A DNA stretch of 12,249 bases from an uncultured Fibrobacter sp. (GTDB lineage: Bacteria > Fibrobacterota > Fibrobacteria > Fibrobacterales > Fibrobacteraceae). The notes beneath the pieces were generated by a model that saw nothing but the letters and a program-made list of their open reading frames with translations, ran no database searches and was not told the DNA's origin. The stretch covers positions 1-12,249 of the forward strand of contig CALATK010000217.1 of NCBI GenBank assembly GCA_937891805.1. The letters run 5' to 3'. The position numbers and the translations under genes were made by a program. Numbering within the stretch: position 1 is the stretch's first letter; the number at the start of each line of letters is the position of its first letter. Of this stretch, positions 5,038 through 12,249 are shown in pieces.

Positions 5038-7226
5038 TATGCCTTTCTAGGCATATCGTAGTACTAGGAACCTTTCTTTCGGCTATCCTGCTAGCCGCCT
5101 GTGCTCCGGCACAGGCTCCAGTTGCAAATGATGTTCCTTCGGGTGGCCCTGTGGGCAAGCCCGATTCTTTGGTGTATTCCGAAGACGGTTCGGAATCCTT
5201 TGCCCAGGTGGCCCTTCGGGAAAAGGTTCACGATTCCCTGGCGGTCCGGCCTTCTTGGACCTATTACCAGTACGCCCTGGAAGCCATGGACAACCAGGAA
5301 TGGCTCTTGGCTAGGCATTATCTGGACGAATCCCTGCGGCAGTTTATTGCCGAAAAGCACGATACACTTTATCAAAATGTTCCCGAATCCGTTGATTCCA
5401 TATACCGGGCACAGATGCCGCTCCGAATTGTGGACGCCCTGGACGAGGTTTACCCCAACATTTCAGAAATCGGCGTAGATGCAGGGGTGTTCGAGCAGAA
5501 CGAAGTGTCTATCGAGGGTGTGGATGCCCTGGATGAAGGCGCTGCGGATAGCGCTGCCCTGCAGGTTATCGAGAACTTCTTGGATACCATAGACGTGGCT
5601 CAGTTTACGCTGCCCGTGGTGTTCAACGAAAGGGTGATGCAAGAAATCTTCTACATGAGTGGTGGGGCGCGATCCTTTACCGAAGGCTCCCTTAATCGTA
5701 AGACCGCCTACGACTCGTTAGTTTATTCTAAACTCGACGAGATGGGCATGCCCCGCGACCTGATTTACCTCGCCCTGGTGGAATCCGGATTCAAGCTGAA
5801 GGCCTATAGCCGTGCCAAGGCTAGCGGCATGTGGCAGTTTATTCCGGAGACGGGCAAGCGTTACGGCCTTGCGGTGGACTATTGGGTGGACATGCGCCGC
5901 AATCCGGAAATGGCCACCACGGCCGCCCTCAAGTATCTGTCGCGCCTGTACAATGAGTTCAACGACTGGCTGTTGGCCATGGCCGCCTACAACTGCGGTG
6001 AGGGCCGCGTGCGTCGCCTGGTCAAGGAGAAGATGGCCGATTCTACCTGGGACACCACCCAGGTGGTGACCTACTGGGACTTGGAACTGCCCAAGGAAAC
6101 CATGCGCTATGTGCCTCGCATTTTGGCCGCCATGGTGATAGGCCATTATCCTGAACAGTACGACATGAAAATCAATCGGCAGTACAGGCCCGACTTTGAC
6201 ACGGTGACGGTTTTTGACTCTTTCCCGCTGGAAGAGGTGGCCAAGGTTTTGAAGGTCCCCGAAGACACCCTGCGGAGCCTGAATATGGAACTGGTCAAGT
6301 GGTGCACGCCGCCCAACAGGGATTCTTACCTGCTTCGCCTGCCGGTGGGAACCCGCAGCGCCTTTGTAGATGGCTACGATAAGATGGAAAAGAACAACTT
6401 TTCTAGCTGGCACCACCACAAGGTCAAGCGGGGCGAAAACCTGGGCGTGATTTCGCGCCAGTACGCCATTTCGGTGAAGGAACTCCAGCAGGCTAACGAC
6501 ATGAAGGGCACCCGTATTCGTGCGGGGCAGACCCTGCTGATTCCCATCAAGGTCACCCCCAAGAAATCTACGGGCAAGAAGCCTGCGAAGGTCAAGACCT
6601 ATGTGGCCAAGTTGGGCGACAACGTGGCTACGGTGGCTCGGCTCTTTGGCGTGTCTCAAGAAAGCATACGAGTGTGGAATTCCATGAAGGATGGCCATGT
6701 GGTGAATCCGGGGGATACCTTGTTTGTGTCCAAGCCGGAACTGAAACCCGTGGTGCCCCAGGCGAGTTCGGCTCCGAAGCTTGCCAAGGGCGAACGCTAC
6801 GTGGTGGTCGAGGGCGATACCTACGCTGAAATCGCGAAGAAGTTCGGCGTGCCCGTGGTGATGCTTCTGGAGGCCAACGGCGGCTACAGCCATCGCCTTT
6901 CGGTAGGGGATTCCCTGGTGATTCCGGAGTTTACCCAGACCGTGGTGAAGAACGCCCCGAAATCTTCTGAAAAGCAGGCCAAGGCGGACAAGTCTTCTAG
7001 CGAAAAGCCATCGGCCAAGCCGGCAAAGGCCGCCGATAAGTCAGCAGGTTCATCCGGCGCAAAGTCGGAAAAACCTGCCAGGGAGCGGGTCCATGTGGTC
7101 AAGAAGGGGGAGGGCCTGTGGGACATTTCCCGCCAGTACGGCGTGACCATCGAGGACATTGTCCGCTGGAATAACCTCAAGGATACCAAAATCCGCATTG
7201 GCGACAAGCTCATCATCCGAAAATAA
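5034..7226 (+). CDS. MltD-like membrane-bound lytic transglycosylase with four LysM domains (lipoprotein)
   Basis: It cleaves peptidoglycan glycan strands between MurNAc and GlcNAc, forming 1,6-anhydro-MurNAc ends, and should be anchored to a membrane on its periplasmic side. The GTG start gives a lipoprotein signal peptide with lipobox LAAC (Cys23). An N-terminal helical region follows (about 55-200). The SLT domain (about 230-345) has the catalytic Glu250 in LALVESGF, then SGMWQFIPETGKRYGL and MAAYNCGEG (316-324). A family-typical linker (about 391-440, ending TPPNRDSYLLRLPVG) precedes four LysM peptidoglycan-binding domains at about 461-504, 521-566, 587-631 and 685-729. A Lys/Ser/Ala-rich spacer (about 640-683) lies before the last. 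At 730 aa it is longer than E. coli MltD (roughly 450 aa, two LysM by memory). There is no Shine-Dalgarno; the GTG overlaps the previous TGA, which implies translational coupling. Assignment to the MltD-type family is firm; orthology to mltD is not claimed. Confidence 0.95.
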   Translation: MICLSRHIVVLGTFLSAILLAACAPAQAPVANDVPSGGPVGKPDSLVYSEDGSESFAQVALREKVHDSLAVRPSWTYYQYALEAMDNQEWLLARHYLDESLRQFIAEKHDTLYQNVPESVDSIYRAQMPLRIVDALDEVYPNISEIGVDAGVFEQNEVSIEGVDALDEGAADSAALQVIENFLDTIDVAQFTLPVVFNERVMQEIFYMSGGARSFTEGSLNRKTAYDSLVYSKLDEMGMPRDLIYLALVESGFKLKAYSRAKASGMWQFIPETGKRYGLAVDYWVDMRRNPEMATTAALKYLSRLYNEFNDWLLAMAAYNCGEGRVRRLVKEKMADSTWDTTQVVTYWDLELPKETMRYVPRILAAMVIGHYPEQYDMKINRQYRPDFDTVTVFDSFPLEEVAKVLKVPEDTLRSLNMELVKWCTPPNRDSYLLRLPVGTRSAFVDGYDKMEKNNFSSWHHHKVKRGENLGVISRQYAISVKELQQANDMKGTRIRAGQTLLIPIKVTPKKSTGKKPAKVKTYVAKLGDNVATVARLFGVSQESIRVWNSMKDGHVVNPGDTLFVSKPELKPVVPQASSAPKLAKGERYVVVEGDTYAEIAKKFGVPVVMLLEANGGYSHRLSVGDSLVIPEFTQTVVKNAPKSSEKQAKADKSSSEKPSAKPAKAADKSAGSSGAKSEKPARERVHVVKKGEGLWDISRQYGVTIEDIVRWNNLKDTKIRIGDKLIIRK
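5036..5057 (+). promoter_or_regulatory. Perfect 8-bp hairpin at the coupled GTG start
   Basis: GATATGCC (5036-5043) pairs perfectly with GGCATATC (5050-5057) around a 6-base TTTCTA loop. The stem begins at the third base of the transglycosylase start codon and includes most of the upstream stop codon. A ribosome finishing the acidic protein would melt it. There is no U-tract, so it does not look like a terminator. A translation-control role is inferred. Confidence 0.5.
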
Positions 7227-7325
7227 TGCAAAAAATCGCTTTTTTTTGAAAAAAATGTGTATTTTCCCGAAAAAAAGTGTAATTTTAGTGACAGAAAACG
7301 AAAAAACTATTACGGAGCCCCGAAA
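7227..7325 (+). promoter_or_regulatory. A/T-rich gap before the ankyrin lipoprotein gene
   Basis: These 99 bases hold A6 (7230-7235), TCGC and T8 (7240-7247), which could form a weak A-T hairpin followed by A7. This is a poor terminator on the + strand. No promoter with both hexamers is clear; TAATTT at 7280-7285 is a possible -10 without a good -35. Read-through from the transglycosylase operon into the ankyrin gene is therefore possible. Confidence 0.25.
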
Positions 7326-8066
7326 ATGAACAAAAAAATCCTTGGATTGTGCGCTATGGGCCTGCTGGCAGCTGGCCTTACCGCCTGTAACGATACGATG
7401 GACCCCAACGATCCCCAGTCCGTGCGTAAGTACTTGACGAAGCAGAAAATCGCCTTTACGCCGAACCAGTTCGTGTCTTATGCGGTGAACAGCGATACCG
7501 CCAAGATGACCTTGTTCTTGCAGGCTTCTATGGAAATTGACGCCGCCGCCGACAACGGCAACAACGCCGTGGCCATCGCCGCCAACAAGGGAAACCTGAT
7601 GGTGCTGAACTACTTGTTCGACCACGGTGCAAAGGCCAATGTTCGTAACGGCAACGGTGAACAGGTGATTGACAACGCCGTGATGATGGGCAACAAGGAA
7701 GTGGTGAGCCTGCTCCTTGCCCAGCTCAAGAAAGAAGGCGTAGATGTGCAGAACCTGGGCACGGCCGTGACCATTGCCGCCAAGACCGGCAAGGTGGACA
7801 TGTTGGAACTGCTGGCCGACGCTGGCGCTCCCCTCGAAGTCAAGAGCCCCGATGGTTATTACCCGATTCACTTGACGGTGAAGGGCGGTCACTATGATGC
7901 CATGATGTTCCTTATCAAGAAGGGCGTAGATGTGAACGTAAAATGCGGCCAGGGCTACTCCGTGATGGACTGGGCCAAGAACGAAGGCTACACCCGCCTG
8001 ATCAAGGAACTGAAAAAGGCCGGCGCCAAGAATACCTCCGCCTACACAAAGGAATTCGGAAAGTAA
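7326..8066 (+). CDS. Ankyrin-repeat lipoprotein
   Basis: The protein has 246 residues. The start at 7326 is chosen over an earlier in-frame ATG at 7257 because GGAG (7314-7317) lies 8 bases upstream and because this start gives a proper lipoprotein signal peptide (MNKKILG...) with lipobox LTAC (Cys21). After a short helical region come about six ankyrin-type repeats covering roughly 46-238; the clearest are NGNNAVAIAANKGNLMVLNY (about 78-97), the one around VTIAAKTGKVDMLELLADAG (148-167), and DGYYPIHLTVKGGHYDAMMF (176-195). Ankyrin stacks bind proteins, so this is probably a periplasm-facing scaffold or inhibitor; no catalytic motif is seen. It follows the lytic transglycosylase by 99 bases on the same strand and ends just before a strong terminator. 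A functional link to the transglycosylase is plausible but inferred only from position. The family call is firm, the partner unknown. Confidence 0.92.
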   Translation: MNKKILGLCAMGLLAAGLTACNDTMDPNDPQSVRKYLTKQKIAFTPNQFVSYAVNSDTAKMTLFLQASMEIDAAADNGNNAVAIAANKGNLMVLNYLFDHGAKANVRNGNGEQVIDNAVMMGNKEVVSLLLAQLKKEGVDVQNLGTAVTIAAKTGKVDMLELLADAGAPLEVKSPDGYYPIHLTVKGGHYDAMMFLIKKGVDVNVKCGQGYSVMDWAKNEGYTRLIKELKKAGAKNTSAYTKEFGK

Positions 8067-8086
8067 TTCCTGTTGATGTCTAATGG

Positions 8087-8116
8087 AAAAGTCCCGCAGA
8101 AATGCGGGACTTTTTC
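8087..8116. terminator. Strong bidirectional rho-independent terminator
   Basis: AAAAGTCCCGCA (8087-8098) pairs perfectly with TGCGGGACTTTT (8103-8114) around a GAAA tetraloop, giving 12 bp with a GC core. TTTTTC completes the + strand signal after the ankyrin gene. The reverse strand also carries a T run (TTTTCC), so the signalling operon converging from the right, which stops at 8254, may end here too. Confidence 0.93.
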
Positions 8117-8253
8117 GTTGTGCGAATATGTCATCTAGCATCCAAGGCCAACGTGGACCCCTTCAATAAAGTTCTTTTCCGTTATATTTTCCGTAAAAAT
8201 AGCAAAACAAAATGCCTTGCCCGTAGACTTTTCCGCCTTGGTCCTGTAAACTC
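8117..8253. other. Convergent intergenic spacer without a visible gene
   Basis: The spacer lies between the terminator and the stop codon of the Hpt gene. It is moderately AT-rich, and I see no coding frame with a ribosome binding site, no RNA gene and no repeat. It would form the 3' untranslated part of the signalling operon transcript if that transcript ends at the shared terminator. Confidence 0.5.
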
Positions 8254-8583
8254 CTATAAAAGCGAGTCTCTTGAAGCGAGCAGGTCCGAAACCAGCCCCC
8301 CGTAGTCCGCTTCGGCTCGGTTCCTTAGGAATTCCGTCAAGGAGGCTGCCTTTTCGAACAGTGGCGTGAGGGCGAGGTTCCCGAGGGCACCTTTCAGGGC
8401 GTGGGCCGCTTCGAAGGCTTCGTCCAGGTTCCCGCTTTCGATGGCGCTCCTGAGTTTGTCGAAGTTCTTGTCGGCAAGCATGACGCCTACGAGTTTCAGG
8501 TAAAGGGCCTCGTTTCCCATGCAGCGGGCAAGCCCTTCTTCGGTATTTGCCCCAAAGGCTTTCAGGGATCCTATGGTAATCAT
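8254..8583 (-). CDS. Stand-alone histidine phosphotransfer (Hpt) protein
   Basis: This 109-aa, mostly helical cytoplasmic protein carries the Hpt signature AAHALKGALGNL (59-70), with His61 as the expected phosphorylated residue. By family knowledge, Hpt proteins move phosphoryl groups between receiver domains of a hybrid kinase and a separate response regulator. The length is normal for a single Hpt domain. Its ATG (8581-8583 read on the - strand) overlaps the TGA stop of the upstream REC-GGDEF-EAL gene by four bases (ATGA), so translation is probably coupled. It is the third gene of the operon with the hybrid kinase. That kinase has no Hpt domain in the part seen here, so this protein supplies the missing relay step. 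Confidence in the fold is high; the exact partners are inferred from the operon. Confidence 0.9.
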   Translation of the reverse strand: MITIGSLKAFGANTEEGLARCMGNEALYLKLVGVMLADKNFDKLRSAIESGNLDEAFEAAHALKGALGNLALTPLFEKAASLTEFLRNRAEADYGGLVSDLLASRDSLL

Positions 8584-10280
8584 GCGCCCTTCCTGCGTTC
8601 AAGTTCCTTCTCGATGAACTGCGCGAATTCTTGTGGAGCCACGGGCTTCGAGAAGTAGTACCCCTGGATAATCTGGCAGCCCATCTTTTTCAGTGTGTTC
8701 AGCTGGGATTCCGTTTCTACGCCTTCGGCCACGGTGGGCACGTTCAGGAACCTGGCGATGTCGGTGACCAGTTCCACCAGCTTCATGTTCCGTTCGTCCT
8801 TTTCCATGTTGCGGATAAACGACATGTCGATTTTCAGTATATCGATGGGGAGGCTCGTAATCATGTTGAGCGAAGAATACCCGGAACCGAAATCATCCAT
8901 CTCGATGCGGAAGCCCTTCCTGCGCAGGCTCTCCACCATTTCGATTAACCTCTTGGCGTTTTCAGAATAGGCGCTTTCGGTGATTTCCAGCAGGTATTCC
9001 TCGGAAGAGAGCCCGTTTTCCTTGAGAATGCCGTCCAGCTTGGCTTCGAGAGCCGGATCCAGGATGTCGATGCGGGATACGTTCACCGAAACGGGCACGG
9101 TGATTCCGAACAGTTCTTTCCATTTGCGAATCTGGGTGGCGGCTTCGTTCCAGACAAAGTTGTCTACTTTCTGGATAAGCCCGTTGGATTCGAAAAGCGG
9201 AATGAAATCGCCAGGGTTGATAAACCCGAGCTTCGGGTGAATCCAGCGGATGAGCGCCTCGGCACTGGAAAGCCTCGGGGAGTCCCCTTCGATATTGTAC
9301 TTGGGCTGGTAATACACCACCAGGTTCTTGTTGGCTATGGCTTCGGGCAGGTCGCGGATGAGGGTTTCCTCGAAGACCTGCCTTGCGTGGATTTCGCTGT
9401 CGTAGCGAGCAATGGAACGGGTGTAATCCCCGCGAATCTGGTCGCAGGCAATCTTTGCCCGGTCGAACCACGCTTCCGCCTCTACGTCCTTGGCCACATT
9501 TTCCCAGAGCCCGCAGCGTATGCGTATGTTGTTCATCTTGAAGTCGGTGAGCACGCTCTGGATAGCGTCGTAAACGTTCCTGTAGCCCTCCTGGTGGGCG
9601 GCGTAAATGTAGAACGTGTCTGCGTTTGACCGGCAGGCAATGGCTCTCATGGACGGAAGTTCCTTTTCCAGCGCTTCAGCAATCTTGGAAAGCAACAGGT
9701 CTCCGAAGGGCCTTCCGCAGAATTCGTTGACCAGGTGGAACCGCTCGATGTCGATGACCAGGGCGTCCCGGCAGGTGTCGCTGTCCCAGTGCTCGATCTG
9801 GCGGATATATTCGAAGAAGTAGTCCTGGGTGTATAGCCCTGTCACGGCATCCCTTTCGGTCTGCTTGATGAGGTTCTTGTCCTCGAACAGTTCGATGATA
9901 CGTTCACAGCGGGCAAGTACCACCTCGGGCAGGTCGAAGGGTTTCTTGATAAAGTCGGCGGCTCCCAGTTTCAGGCTCCGTACCTCGGATTCCTTTTCCG
10001 AGGTCATCACGATGACGGGAATGCGCTTGAGCGTTTCATCTTCGGAGCGCCTTTGCAGGAAAGAGAAACCGTCCATGACGGGCATGAGCAAGTCCAGAAG
10101 CACCAGCGAGAAGTCCGAGTCGGCCCCTGCAAGGATTTCCAGGGCATGCTCCGCATTGTCGGCGTAACTTACCGAGTATTCCGTAGAGAGGATGTTTCCG
10201 AGGATTTCCCGGTTGACTATCTCGTCGTCTACAATGAGAACGTTTCTCTTGATGGTCCTGTTCTGTCGAAATTTCTTCAT
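8580..10280 (-). CDS. REC-GGDEF-EAL response regulator, probable c-di-GMP phosphodiesterase
   Basis: This is a 566-aa cytoplasmic regulator. The receiver domain (about 12-130) has acidic pocket D18/D19, phosphoacceptor D63 in LVLLDLLMP, T93 and K113. The GGDEF domain (about 140-295) is degenerate: the signature reads NADTF (219-223), and the RxxD inhibitory site is absent, so it should not make c-di-GMP. The EAL domain (about 303-560) keeps the expected active-site set: E341 in AEALIRW, N400, E432 in LEITES, D462/D463 in DDFGSGYSS, K483 in LKID, E519 in AEGVET and Q539. It should hydrolyse c-di-GMP to pGpG, with phosphorylation of D63 as the likely control. The start is supported by GGAG (- strand, 10288-10291), 7 bases before the ATG. 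The gene lies 12 bases after the kinase stop and overlaps the Hpt start by 4 bases. The GGDEF domain may still bind GTP as a sensor, which cannot be judged here. Confidence 0.94.
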   Translation of the reverse strand: MKKFRQNRTIKRNVLIVDDEIVNREILGNILSTEYSVSYADNAEHALEILAGADSDFSLVLLDLLMPVMDGFSFLQRRSEDETLKRIPVIVMTSEKESEVRSLKLGAADFIKKPFDLPEVVLARCERIIELFEDKNLIKQTERDAVTGLYTQDYFFEYIRQIEHWDSDTCRDALVIDIERFHLVNEFCGRPFGDLLLSKIAEALEKELPSMRAIACRSNADTFYIYAAHQEGYRNVYDAIQSVLTDFKMNNIRIRCGLWENVAKDVEAEAWFDRAKIACDQIRGDYTRSIARYDSEIHARQVFEETLIRDLPEAIANKNLVVYYQPKYNIEGDSPRLSSAEALIRWIHPKLGFINPGDFIPLFESNGLIQKVDNFVWNEAATQIRKWKELFGITVPVSVNVSRIDILDPALEAKLDGILKENGLSSEEYLLEITESAYSENAKRLIEMVESLRRKGFRIEMDDFGSGYSSLNMITSLPIDILKIDMSFIRNMEKDERNMKLVELVTDIARFLNVPTVAEGVETESQLNTLKKMGCQIIQGYYFSKPVAPQEFAQFIEKELERRKGA

Positions 10281-10292
10281 CGGGTTTCTCCG

Positions 10293-12249
10293 TTATGAAA
10301 GTATCGTTTCCAGGGTCTCGAAAAGGGCTTCTGGTTGGATCGGTTTTGAAAGGTGGGCGTTCATGCCCGCCTGCAAACTTCGCTGCACGTCTTCGTCGAA
10401 GGCATTTGCCGTAAGTGCTATTATAGGAATTTTCTGGGCGTCTTCGCGGTCCAGTTTGCGGATGGCGGCGGTTGCCTCCAGGCCGTCCATTTCGGGCATG
10501 CGGATGTCCATGAGAATGGCGTCGTAATAGCCCGCGGGGCGTTCGCTGAATTTTTCCAGGGCGATTTTCCCGTTGGTGGCTATGTCGGTTTGTATTTCCC
10601 GCATGGCCAGCACGTTTTCCATGATTTGCGCATTCACGTCGACGTCTTCGGCAAGCAATATGCGCTTGCCCCGCAGCTCGGCCTTCTTGGGGCTGCCCAG
10701 GAGGGCGTTCTGTTTTTTCTTGAGGACTTTCTTGAATTCATCCAGCAGCGCCCCCGTGAAGATCGGCTTTGCGACAAAGCTGTCGACGCCTGCCCGAATG
10801 GCTTCGTCCAGGACATCGTCCCAGTTGTAGGCGGTAAGGATGATGATTGCAGACTCGTCGCCGGTGGTGGCGCGGATTTGCCTTGTCGTTTCCACTCCGT
10901 CCATTTCGGGCATTTTCCAGTCTATGATAATCAGATTGAAGGGCTCCCTTCGTCCGTGGCGCAGCTTGACCATTTCAACGGCTTCCTTGCCGGACTTTGC
11001 CGTCTCGGGAGTGATGCCCGCCAGTTCAAGCACAAGCCGGGCATGCTCCAGGGCCACGGGGTCGTCATCGACTACAAGTACGTGCAGTTCATTTAGCCGA
11101 ACATTGATATCCCCATCGGATGAATGGCTCCTGTGGGAATCTTGCAGGGTAACCGTGATGGTAAAGGTGGTGCCCCGGCCCTTTTCGCTTTCCACCTCGA
11201 TGTTTCCGTTCATCAGTTCCACGATGCTCTTGGAAATGGCAAGGCCAAGGCCCGAACCGTCGTACTTGCTGGAATTTCCTGTGTTTTCCTGGGCAAAGGA
11301 GTCGAAAATCTTTGGCAAGAATTCCTTGCTTATGCCGATGCCCGTGTCGGAAATGACAAAGCGGAGCGTTGAATTCCTTTCGAACGAGGCAATCTTTTCT
11401 ACGCTCAGGTCGATGCGCCCGCCCTTGTTGGTGAACTTGACCGAATTGCCGAGGATGTTGATGAGCACCTGGCGGAGTTTCATGTCGTCGCCAATAAAGT
11501 ATTCGTCTATCTGGCCCGCAAGATGGCAGTTGTACCTGAGTCCCTTTTCTTCGCATTGGACGCTGAACATGGTGTTCACCTGCTCCATGAGTTTTGAGAA
11601 GGAGAACTCCTCCTTTTTCAGGGTGAATTTTCCCGCCTCGATGCGGGACATGTCCAGTATTTCGTTGATGAGTTTTAACAGGTGTTCTGCCGAACCCCCA
11701 ATTTTCGTGAGGTAGTCCCGCACTTTGTCCGAAATGTCCGGCTCGTGAAGGGCCAAGTTGTCGAGACCGATGATGGCGTTCATGGGAGTGCGAATTTCGT
11801 GGCTCATGTTGGAAAGGAATATGGTCTTCGCCTTGTTGGATTCTTCTGCCACCTTCAGTGCTTCGGATAGGGATTCCTGCTTGATGCGGTCCTTGGCTTC
11901 CTGGATTTCGTGTTCCAACCGGATTCTTGTGTTTCGCCGGATCTGGACAATGACAAAGGCGAACATGCCGACCAGCACAAGTGCGGTAAGCCCAGAAAGG
12001 CACTGGCCACGGAAGATGATTCCCGAAGAAATGGACTCGATTTGTTCGCTGATGATACTTTCACGGATAAGGTAGGTAAGCATCCAGTCCGTGTTGTGCA
12101 CGGGTACATAGTACAGCGTTTCCCGGATATTGTTATAGGTGAATGACACTACGCCCTCCTTATGCTGGGCGATGGGGATGACCACCACCTGAATGGGGGC
12201 GATGCGGGGAGGCAGCACCAGACCGTTGTTGTCGCCGTGGGTCATGATG
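10293..12249 (-). CDS. Hybrid histidine kinase with two receiver domains (5' end off the window or replaced)
   Basis: This is a membrane sensor kinase. Numbering follows the open frame from 12245 (650 codons). Residues about 30-80 are the tail of a periplasmic Cache-like sensor ([18 protein letters not shown]). A transmembrane helix lies at about 83-102, followed by a coiled linker. HisKA has H149 in [12 protein letters not shown]. The ATPase domain has the N box around N267, the G1 box DTGIG (300-304) and the G2 box GSGLGLA (330-336). REC1 (about 387-505) has D442 and K493; REC2 (about 527-645) has D580 and K634. All residues needed for kinase activity and both phosphoacceptors are present. 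Residues 1-32 are not kinase sequence but match prolyl-tRNA synthetase (separate entry), so most of the sensor domain and the real start are missing. The frame is still open at the window edge. The gene heads an operon with the REC-GGDEF-EAL and Hpt genes. The stimulus is unknown. Confidence 0.93.
   Translation of the reverse strand, partial: IMTHGDNNGLVLPPRIAPIQVVVIPIAQHKEGVVSFTYNNIRETLYYVPVHNTDWMLTYLIRESIISEQIESISSGIIFRGQCLSGLTALVLVGMFAFVIVQIRRNTRIRLEHEIQEAKDRIKQESLSEALKVAEESNKAKTIFLSNMSHEIRTPMNAIIGLDNLALHEPDISDKVRDYLTKIGGSAEHLLKLINEILDMSRIEAGKFTLKKEEFSFSKLMEQVNTMFSVQCEEKGLRYNCHLAGQIDEYFIGDDMKLRQVLINILGNSVKFTNKGGRIDLSVEKIASFERNSTLRFVISDTGIGISKEFLPKIFDSFAQENTGNSSKYDGSGLGLAISKSIVELMNGNIEVESEKGRGTTFTITVTLQDSHRSHSSDGDINVRLNELHVLVVDDDPVALEHARLVLELAGITPETAKSGKEAVEMVKLRHGRREPFNLIIIDWKMPEMDGVETTRQIRATTGDESAIIILTAYNWDDVLDEAIRAGVDSFVAKPIFTGALLDEFKKVLKKKQNALLGSPKKAELRGKRILLAEDVDVNAQIMENVLAMREIQTDIATNGKIALEKFSERPAGYYDAILMDIRMPEMDGLEATAAIRKLDREDAQKIPIIALTANAFDEDVQRSLQAGMNAHLSKPIQPEALFETLETILS
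12150..12249 (-). pseudogene. Prolyl-tRNA synthetase core fragment fused in frame to the kinase
   Basis: The translation here includes [18 protein letters not shown] and continues [13 protein letters not shown]. This is the strongly conserved motif-3 region of class II prolyl-tRNA synthetase (archaeal/eukaryote-like type), which is not part of any histidine kinase. After EGV the frame passes straight into the kinase sensor tail (VSFTYNN). The preceding codon at the edge is Ile, also as expected in the synthetase, so the fragment continues beyond the window. It is either a chimeric contig end or a real rearrangement, and it cannot be a functional synthetase here. Confidence 0.88.

Noticed and set aside
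5718..6893. A 391-codon - strand frame opposite the transglycosylase.
   Set aside because: The + strand here has the SLT catalytic motifs and LysM domains; the antisense product is a His-rich shadow.
7230..7247. A6-TCGC-T8 as a terminator after the transglycosylase.
   Set aside because: The stem would be only A-T pairs; the two clear terminators in this window have GC-rich 11-12 bp stems.
7257..7325. An earlier start for the ankyrin lipoprotein at 7257.
   Set aside because: It would put a charged extension before a perfect lipoprotein signal peptide; GGAG lies 8 bases before the ATG at 7326.
7050..8141. A 363-codon - strand frame opposite the end of the transglycosylase and the ankyrin gene.
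   Set aside because: It spans two well supported + strand genes, their gap and a terminator, and its translation shows no domain.

Overview
The window looks like part of a Gram-negative, Fibrobacter-like (Fibrobacterota) chromosome or metagenomic contig. This is inferred, not proven. The reasons are lipoprotein signal peptides with clear lipoboxes, an outer-membrane barrel joined to thrombospondin type 3 (TSP3) repeats, a surface-type protein with Ig-like and FlgD-like modules and a Gly/Asn/Ser linker, and a hybrid kinase with the YVPV...[12 protein letters not shown] sensor tail. No rRNA, tRNA, IS element, phage gene or CRISPR array was seen.

Layout, left to right. (1) 1-316 is an AT-rich leader with possible promoter elements. 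(2) 317-2329 (+) encodes a 670-aa surface-like protein with no signal peptide, ending at a strong hairpin terminator. (3) 2330-2554 is a convergent intergenic mosaic: terminator, two stem-loops, and a tandem heptamer array that runs into the stop codon of the next gene. (4) 2555-4597 (-) encodes an outer-membrane barrel with nine exact 30-residue TSP3 repeats and an apparently degenerate OmpA-like end. (5) 4598-4646 is a very short divergent promoter region. (6) 4647-7226 (+) is a compact operon: a 58-aa single-span membrane protein, a 67-aa very acidic protein, and an MltD-like lipoprotein lytic transglycosylase with four LysM domains. The transglycosylase starts at a GTG that overlaps the previous stop and sits beside an 8-bp hairpin. 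(7) 7326-8066 (+) encodes an ankyrin-repeat lipoprotein followed by a strong bidirectional terminator. (8) 8254 to the right edge (-) is a signalling operon: hybrid histidine kinase with two receiver domains, a REC-GGDEF-EAL regulator with a dead GGDEF motif and an intact EAL site, and a free Hpt protein.

The left and middle parts concern the cell envelope: peptidoglycan remodelling, an outer-membrane protein and lipoproteins. The right part is a self-contained phosphorelay that probably ends in c-di-GMP breakdown: kinase His to receiver Asp, to Hpt His, to the receiver of the EAL protein.

The most striking anomaly is at the right edge. The first ~32 codons of the open frame that continues into the kinase are not kinase sequence; they match the conserved motif-3 region of prolyl-tRNA synthetase. 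The join is in frame near 12150-12160. A chimeric contig end is the simplest explanation, but a real rearrangement is possible. I did not find a complete, clearly new defence or mobile system. The best candidates for undescribed biology are the two small proteins coupled to the transglycosylase, the heptamer array, and the hairpin at the coupled start codon.
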